Assembly (NCBI GenBank): GCA_963677165.2
Contig: CAXXSX010000002.1
Location: 992,001 to 1,056,000 of the forward strand
DNA: 64,000 nucleotides
Source: JAFGXT01 sp963677165
GTDB taxonomy: Bacteria > Verrucomicrobiota > Lentisphaeria > Victivallales > SZUA-371
Reading direction: 5' to 3'
The notes beneath the pieces are model-generated. The model did no database searches and had not been told where the DNA came from. It was given only the letters and a program-made list of their open reading frames with translations. Position numbers and translations under genes: made by a program. Shown one piece after another: positions 60,714 to 64,000 of the stretch (positions within the stretch are counted from its first letter, which is position 1; every line of letters starts with the position of its first letter).

Positions 60714-61883
60714 ATGACCGAATCCAGATTAAAAACAGTCGCAATATATAATCGTTTCACTGTCAAGGATGAGTTAGCCAAAACGTTCCAGGAACTGGGA
60801 TATGAATACCGTTTTTTTTCAGATGTGTCCAGTCTGAAATCATTAATCAGTGAATTTTCCCCTCATTTTGTATTTGATGTCAATGTTCACCCGGAACTTA
60901 GAGCGATTTGTGCGGAAACAGAAACCATTTATACCAGTTGGGCATTTGATTCCGGAATTCCTTATGTCCTAAGACATATCGGAGCGGATCATCTAAGAGA
61001 CAATGATTATTTTTTTATGTTCGACCAGCACGATGTGGATGAAGGACTGAAACTACATAAAAATGTATGGTACCTGCCCTATTCCGCCGGAAATGAATTT
61101 ATTTGCCCCCCGCGAACAAAAGATTTCGAATGTGACGTGGCCTTTATTATGAACTCCTATCATGACACGATAGAAGAATCAAGCGCCAATCTTTCCAGGG
61201 AAATTGAAAATTCCAGCAGCGAATCACATCGAAAGCTACTCATTCTCGCACAGAAATTGTCAGAAGCCGCAATAACAATGTCCTTGGATAATATAACCGC
61301 GGATCAACTTACCCCTTCCTTCGATCTGCTGATCAAAAAATGCGGGGTAGACCCGTTTCTGGGGCGAGAATCCTCCAGACGGCGCTTTTTACGCGGAATC
61401 GGTCAATCACTTTCATCCCAGCAGAGAGAGATATGCCTTCGCACTCTCGGTCAAACCGGCCGTACAGTTCATGTCTATGGCGATGACTACTGGAAATCAA
61501 TTACGGAAAAGAACCCCAGCCTTATATATAAAGGAACTGCTCCCTATCATAAATTGAAAGAGATCTATAACACAGCAAAGATCAACATCAACCTGACCCA
61601 GATACAGAACCTGGCAAGTATCCCGCAACGAATATTTCACTTTATGGCTGCCGGCGCTTTTTTCCTTTCGAATCCATCTCCTGCCCTGGATTCAATGCTG
61701 TCCAGACAGAAGCACTATGACGGTTTCTGCAACTTTGATATCATGAAAAAGCAGATAGAATACTATCTTTCCAACGAAAAACAACGGATTGAAATTGCCG
61801 AAAAAGCCCATCAGGAATTCCTCGATAACCACCGTATGAGTCGTCGTTTAGCTTTTTTAATAAAAACTTTGAGCTCAAAATAA
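60714..61883 (+). CDS. CgeB-like glycosyltransferase
   Basis: 389 residues. A GT-B like protein: an N-terminal domain with SPHFVFDVNVHPELRAIC and AFDSGIPYVLRHIGADHL (DUF3880-like), and a C-terminal Glyco_trans_1_2-like domain with VHVYGDDYWKS, YHKLKEIYNTAKININLTQ and RIFHFMAAGAFFLSNPSPAL. CgeB-type enzymes decorate spore or surface structures, and relatives sit next to flagellin genes as flagellin glycosyltransferases. It lies 175 nt upstream of a flagellin, so that role is likely here. The frame starts 22 codons earlier, but ATG 60714 follows GGGGAA by 4-5 nt and precedes the conserved part. Confidence 0.85.
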   Translation: MTESRLKTVAIYNRFTVKDELAKTFQELGYEYRFFSDVSSLKSLISEFSPHFVFDVNVHPELRAICAETETIYTSWAFDSGIPYVLRHIGADHLRDNDYFFMFDQHDVDEGLKLHKNVWYLPYSAGNEFICPPRTKDFECDVAFIMNSYHDTIEESSANLSREIENSSSESHRKLLILAQKLSEAAITMSLDNITADQLTPSFDLLIKKCGVDPFLGRESSRRRFLRGIGQSLSSQQREICLRTLGQTGRTVHVYGDDYWKSITEKNPSLIYKGTAPYHKLKEIYNTAKININLTQIQNLASIPQRIFHFMAAGAFFLSNPSPALDSMLSRQKHYDGFCNFDIMKKQIEYYLSNEKQRIEIAEKAHQEFLDNHRMSRRLAFLIKTLSSK

Positions 61884-61914
61884 GTTTTTTTTCAAAAAAA
61901 ATCATATAAAACAC

Positions 61915-61941
61915 TAAATTCTAAAAAATCGGTGTCGATAA
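61915..61941 (+). promoter_or_regulatory. Sigma28 (FliA)-type promoter of the first flagellin
   Basis: TAAA (61915-61918), N15, GTCGATAA (61934-61941). The consensus for the flagellar sigma factor is TAAA-N15-GCCGATAA, so only one base differs. It is placed 118 nt before the flagellin start. Confidence 0.78.
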
Positions 61942-62058
61942 TTTGGAATGTGACGATCAGGAAGATCTGAACAAATTCGAAATAAAAGGAGTTATTTCGG
62001 ATAGTTTTGAATCCTCTAACAAGGATGTTAGAGATAAATAAACCAAAGGAGTGGTCAA

Positions 62059-63000
62059 ATGAGAATTCAGAACAACACAACAGCTTTTACTATTTGGGCA
62101 AGTTACAGCAGTAACCTCGCAAAAATGCAGGCCTCTATGAGTAAACTCTCAACCGGTCAGATTGCCAATACTGACGATCCGGCAGGTGTGGGTATTAGTG
62201 GTCGTATGGAAGCCCAGATCGACGCAGTCGACATGGCTCGTCAAAACACTGACAACGCAGTATCCTTACTGCAAACAGCCGATTCATGGCTCGAAACAAT
62301 TTCAGAAGAACTCTCCCGCATGAAAGAACTGGCTATCGAAGCTGCCAGTGGTACAGTTTCCGACAGTGATATGAGTAATATCCAGGAAGAATTCGTAGCA
62401 ATGCAGGAAGAAATCGAACGCGTAACCTCCAAATATTCTGCAGCAGCTACTTACAACGGAATTTACCTGTTCCGTGGCGGTGATGGTACCTCCAGCGCAA
62501 CAGGAGACACCGTAGACTCAACTGAAAGCATTACAGTTCAGGTCGGAGCCGACAACGGACAGTTAATTGACCTTGAACTTGTTGACCTGCAGATTACCAA
62601 CGACGAATCTATCGGTTCTGTATCAAGTTATTCTTATAACGATAGTGATGGTTCCGTGAATGGTTCAACCCATACTTCAGTAACCTGGAGTAGTGTGATT
62701 GACTCTAGTGACTTCAGCGTATCTTCCGCTAACGTCACAGCCGCTCTGGACCTGGCTATCGACTATATCTCCAACGCTCGTGCTAGCATGGCTGCACAGC
62801 AGAACCGTCTGGACGCAACCAGCAGCGGTCTGTTAACCTATCAGGACAATCTTACCTCGGCACAAAGTCAGATTGCCGATGTTGATATGGCACTTGAAAC
62901 CACTGAATACTCTACGTATGAAGTGTTGACCAGTGCGGCCAACGCAATGTTGGCGCAGGCTAACAGCCTTGGGGAAAACGTACTCCAGCTTCTCCAGTAA
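62059..63000 (+). CDS. fliC: Flagellin, complete
   Basis: 313 residues. Conserved D0/D1 N-terminal segments: YSSNLAKMQASMSKLSTG, DDPAGVGISGRM, NTDNAVSLLQTADSWL and ELSRMKELAIEAASGT. The C-terminal partner helix is SAQSQIADVDMALETTEYS ending ANSLGENVLQLLQ. The central D2 region is short (about residues 150-230) and Ser/Asp-rich, so many Ser and Thr could carry O-glycans. There is no signal peptide, as expected for type III export. AAAGGAG lies 8 nt upstream. It has a sigma28 promoter and a glycosyltransferase gene just before it. Confidence 0.96.
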   Translation: MRIQNNTTAFTIWASYSSNLAKMQASMSKLSTGQIANTDDPAGVGISGRMEAQIDAVDMARQNTDNAVSLLQTADSWLETISEELSRMKELAIEAASGTVSDSDMSNIQEEFVAMQEEIERVTSKYSAAATYNGIYLFRGGDGTSSATGDTVDSTESITVQVGADNGQLIDLELVDLQITNDESIGSVSSYSYNDSDGSVNGSTHTSVTWSSVIDSSDFSVSSANVTAALDLAIDYISNARASMAAQQNRLDATSSGLLTYQDNLTSAQSQIADVDMALETTEYSTYEVLTSAANAMLAQANSLGENVLQLLQ

Positions 63001-63018
63001 TAGAACTGGCGCTGGTGG

Positions 63019-63041
63019 AAGCGCCGCCATAAACGGCGCTT
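63019..63041 (+). terminator. Hairpin after the first flagellin
   Basis: AAGCGCCG-N7-CGGCGCTT, a perfect 8-bp stem. An alternative GGCGCT/AGCGCC stem (63008-63025) competes with it. There is no T tract, so it may act as partial terminator or mRNA stabiliser. Confidence 0.55.
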
Positions 63042-63182
63042 CCTGAGACAGCAACGATATTTTCAAAAGTGTATAATCCTGCTGTCTAAATTGATCGGAT
63101 GTTTTTGGGAAGAATTCAAGGGAATTTGAAAAAGGCAAAAGTCCATTCTGTTTAAGAGTGTATGGAATAGGATTTAGCGATA

Positions 63183-63355
63183 GAGTTTCCGACAGGAGAC
63201 AACGGAAACTCAAACCCGGTTCGATGTGAACGACCATGATGGACGAGAAGCATCACTTCAGATTGCCGTGTAAACCCGCACGGACGGAAGACCAGCCGGA
63301 TGCTGACGCAACAGGGAGTTACGATCAGCAAAACATATCCGACAAGGAAGTCGGA
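63183..63355 (+). promoter_or_regulatory. Structured 5' leader of the second flagellin
   Basis: Three short hairpins lie in the 381-bp gap before the second flagellin: GAGTTTCCG/CGGAAACTC (63183/63203, 9 bp), CCGTG/CACGG (63266/63279) and TCCGAC/GTCGGA (63338/63350), the last followed by an A run and then the AAAGGAG site. No sigma28-like sequence with correct spacing was found here, so this flagellin may share the upstream transcript or use another promoter. Confidence 0.45.
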
Positions 63356-63381
63356 AAAAACCCAAAACAAAGGAGTGTAAC

Positions 63382-64000
63382 ATGAGAGTCGCAAACAACA
63401 CCACAGCTTTTTCCATTTGGTCAAGTTACAGCAGTAACCTGAACAAGATGCAGGAATCTATGAGCCGTCTTTCCACTGGAACGATTGCAAATACAGATGA
63501 CCCGGCAGGTGTAGGTATCAGCGGTCGGATGAGCGCCCAGATTGATTCTGTCAATATGGCCCGCCAGAACACAGACAGTGCAGTGTCACTGCTTCAGACT
63601 GCCGATTCATGGTTGGAAAACATTTCTGATGAACTGTCCCGTATGAAAGAACTGGCTATCGAAGCCGCCAGCGGTACTGTTTCTGATGGAGACCTGGAAA
63701 ATATCCAGGAAGAGTTCTCTGCCATGCAGGAAGAAATCGAACGCGTAACTTCCAAGTACACCGCGGCTGCAACTTACAACGGAATCTACCTGTTCCGTGG
63801 CGGTGATGGTACCACCAGTTCTACAGGAGACACTGTCAACTCAAATGAAAGCATTACAGTTCAGGTTGGCGCAGACAACAACCAGACCATCGATCTGGAA
63901 CTGGTTGACCTGCAGATTACCAACGACGATTCTATCGGTTCTGTATCAAGCTATTCATACAACGATAGTGATGGTTCCGTGAATGGTTCAACCCATACTT
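63382..64000 (+). CDS. fliC: Second flagellin, partial (runs off the window)
   Basis: The frame is open from ATG 63382 through the window end (206 codons). It is colinear with the first flagellin: YSSNLNKMQESMSRLSTG, DDPAGVGISGRM, ELSRMKELAIEAASGT, ATYNGIYLFRGGDGT. Most differences are conservative. The two genes share long identical DNA stretches, including 40 bases near the window end (63961-64000 against 62640-62679), suggesting recent duplication or gene conversion. AAAGGAG is 6 nt upstream. The missing C-terminus cannot be judged. Confidence 0.95.
   Translation, partial: MRVANNTTAFSIWSSYSSNLNKMQESMSRLSTGTIANTDDPAGVGISGRMSAQIDSVNMARQNTDSAVSLLQTADSWLENISDELSRMKELAIEAASGTVSDGDLENIQEEFSAMQEEIERVTSKYTAAATYNGIYLFRGGDGTTSSTGDTVNSNESITVQVGADNNQTIDLELVDLQITNDDSIGSVSSYSYNDSDGSVNGSTHT

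Noticed and set aside
63001..63381. Sigma28 promoter for the second flagellin
   Set aside because: TAAA and CGATA-like words occur (63087, 63177) but never with the 15-nt spacing and a good -10.
1..64000. tRNA or rRNA genes
   Set aside because: No cloverleaf with a TTCGAATC-like T-loop and CCA end, and no rRNA-like segment, was recognised by eye; a tRNA scan would be decisive.

Overview
The window looks like a chromosomal segment of a Gram-negative, flagellated, carbohydrate-degrading bacterium, most plausibly of the PVC group and perhaps Lentisphaerota. This is inferred from gene style only: a prepilin-type protein with an H-X9-DG tail inside a glycoside hydrolase cluster, many LacI/GntR/AraC sugar regulators beside intracellular glycosidases, and FAD_oxidored-type enzymes. 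No rRNA, tRNA or CRISPR array was recognised. The first gene (a GntR-solute-binding fusion) and the last gene (a flagellin) run off the window ends.

Region by region. (1) 1-8092: glycan utilisation locus with two divergent regulators, each with a consensus sigma70 promoter, then a pseudopilin-like protein, a secreted clan GH-A glycosidase, a cytoplasmic GH29-like enzyme and a FAD oxidoreductase. (2) 8277-10883: plcP-btaA-btaB, a membrane-lipid remodelling operon replacing phospholipid with betaine lipid. (3) 10953-16331 (minus): sugar catabolic operon of class II aldolase, PHP phosphoesterase, DeoC-like aldolase, FGGY kinase and iron alcohol dehydrogenase. (4) 16519-19453 (minus): a solute-binding protein overlapping a sensor phosphatase. 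(5) 19476-27808: NAD synthetase, an MFS transporter, and an envelope cluster (UDP-sugar pyrophosphorylase, FtsW, MurG). (6) 27913-32625: a LacI regulator with an extra C-terminal helix-turn-helix opposite a GH5-like enzyme, a methyltransferase and a PAS-GGDEF protein. (7) 33153-42532: IclR regulator, TetR-controlled RND efflux operon, DUF4105 membrane protein, TPR-GT41 glycosyltransferase.

(8) 43494-49680 is the most striking system: an overlapping operon of stressosome genes rsbR-rsbS-rsbT-rsbX, a 1002-residue hybrid histidine kinase and a receiver-adenylate cyclase. It suggests that a stressosome feeds a phosphorelay ending in cAMP. (9) 49693-51711: sialidase-like protein and divergent AraC regulator. 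(10) 51712-55304: a gene-poor, repeat-rich island with an orphan secreted protein, a 4 x 155-bp tandem array, MITE-like elements with terminal inverted repeats and compensatory stem changes, and a long structured RNA leader before a small STAS-like gene. (11) 55305-64000: DUF2760 protein, receiver-histidine kinase, serine dehydratase, an endonuclease/phosphatase-fold protein, a CgeB-like glycosyltransferase, and two tandem flagellins, the first behind a sigma28-type promoter.

Common themes are glycan sensing and breakdown, envelope remodelling, surface glycosylation and layered partner-switching signalling.
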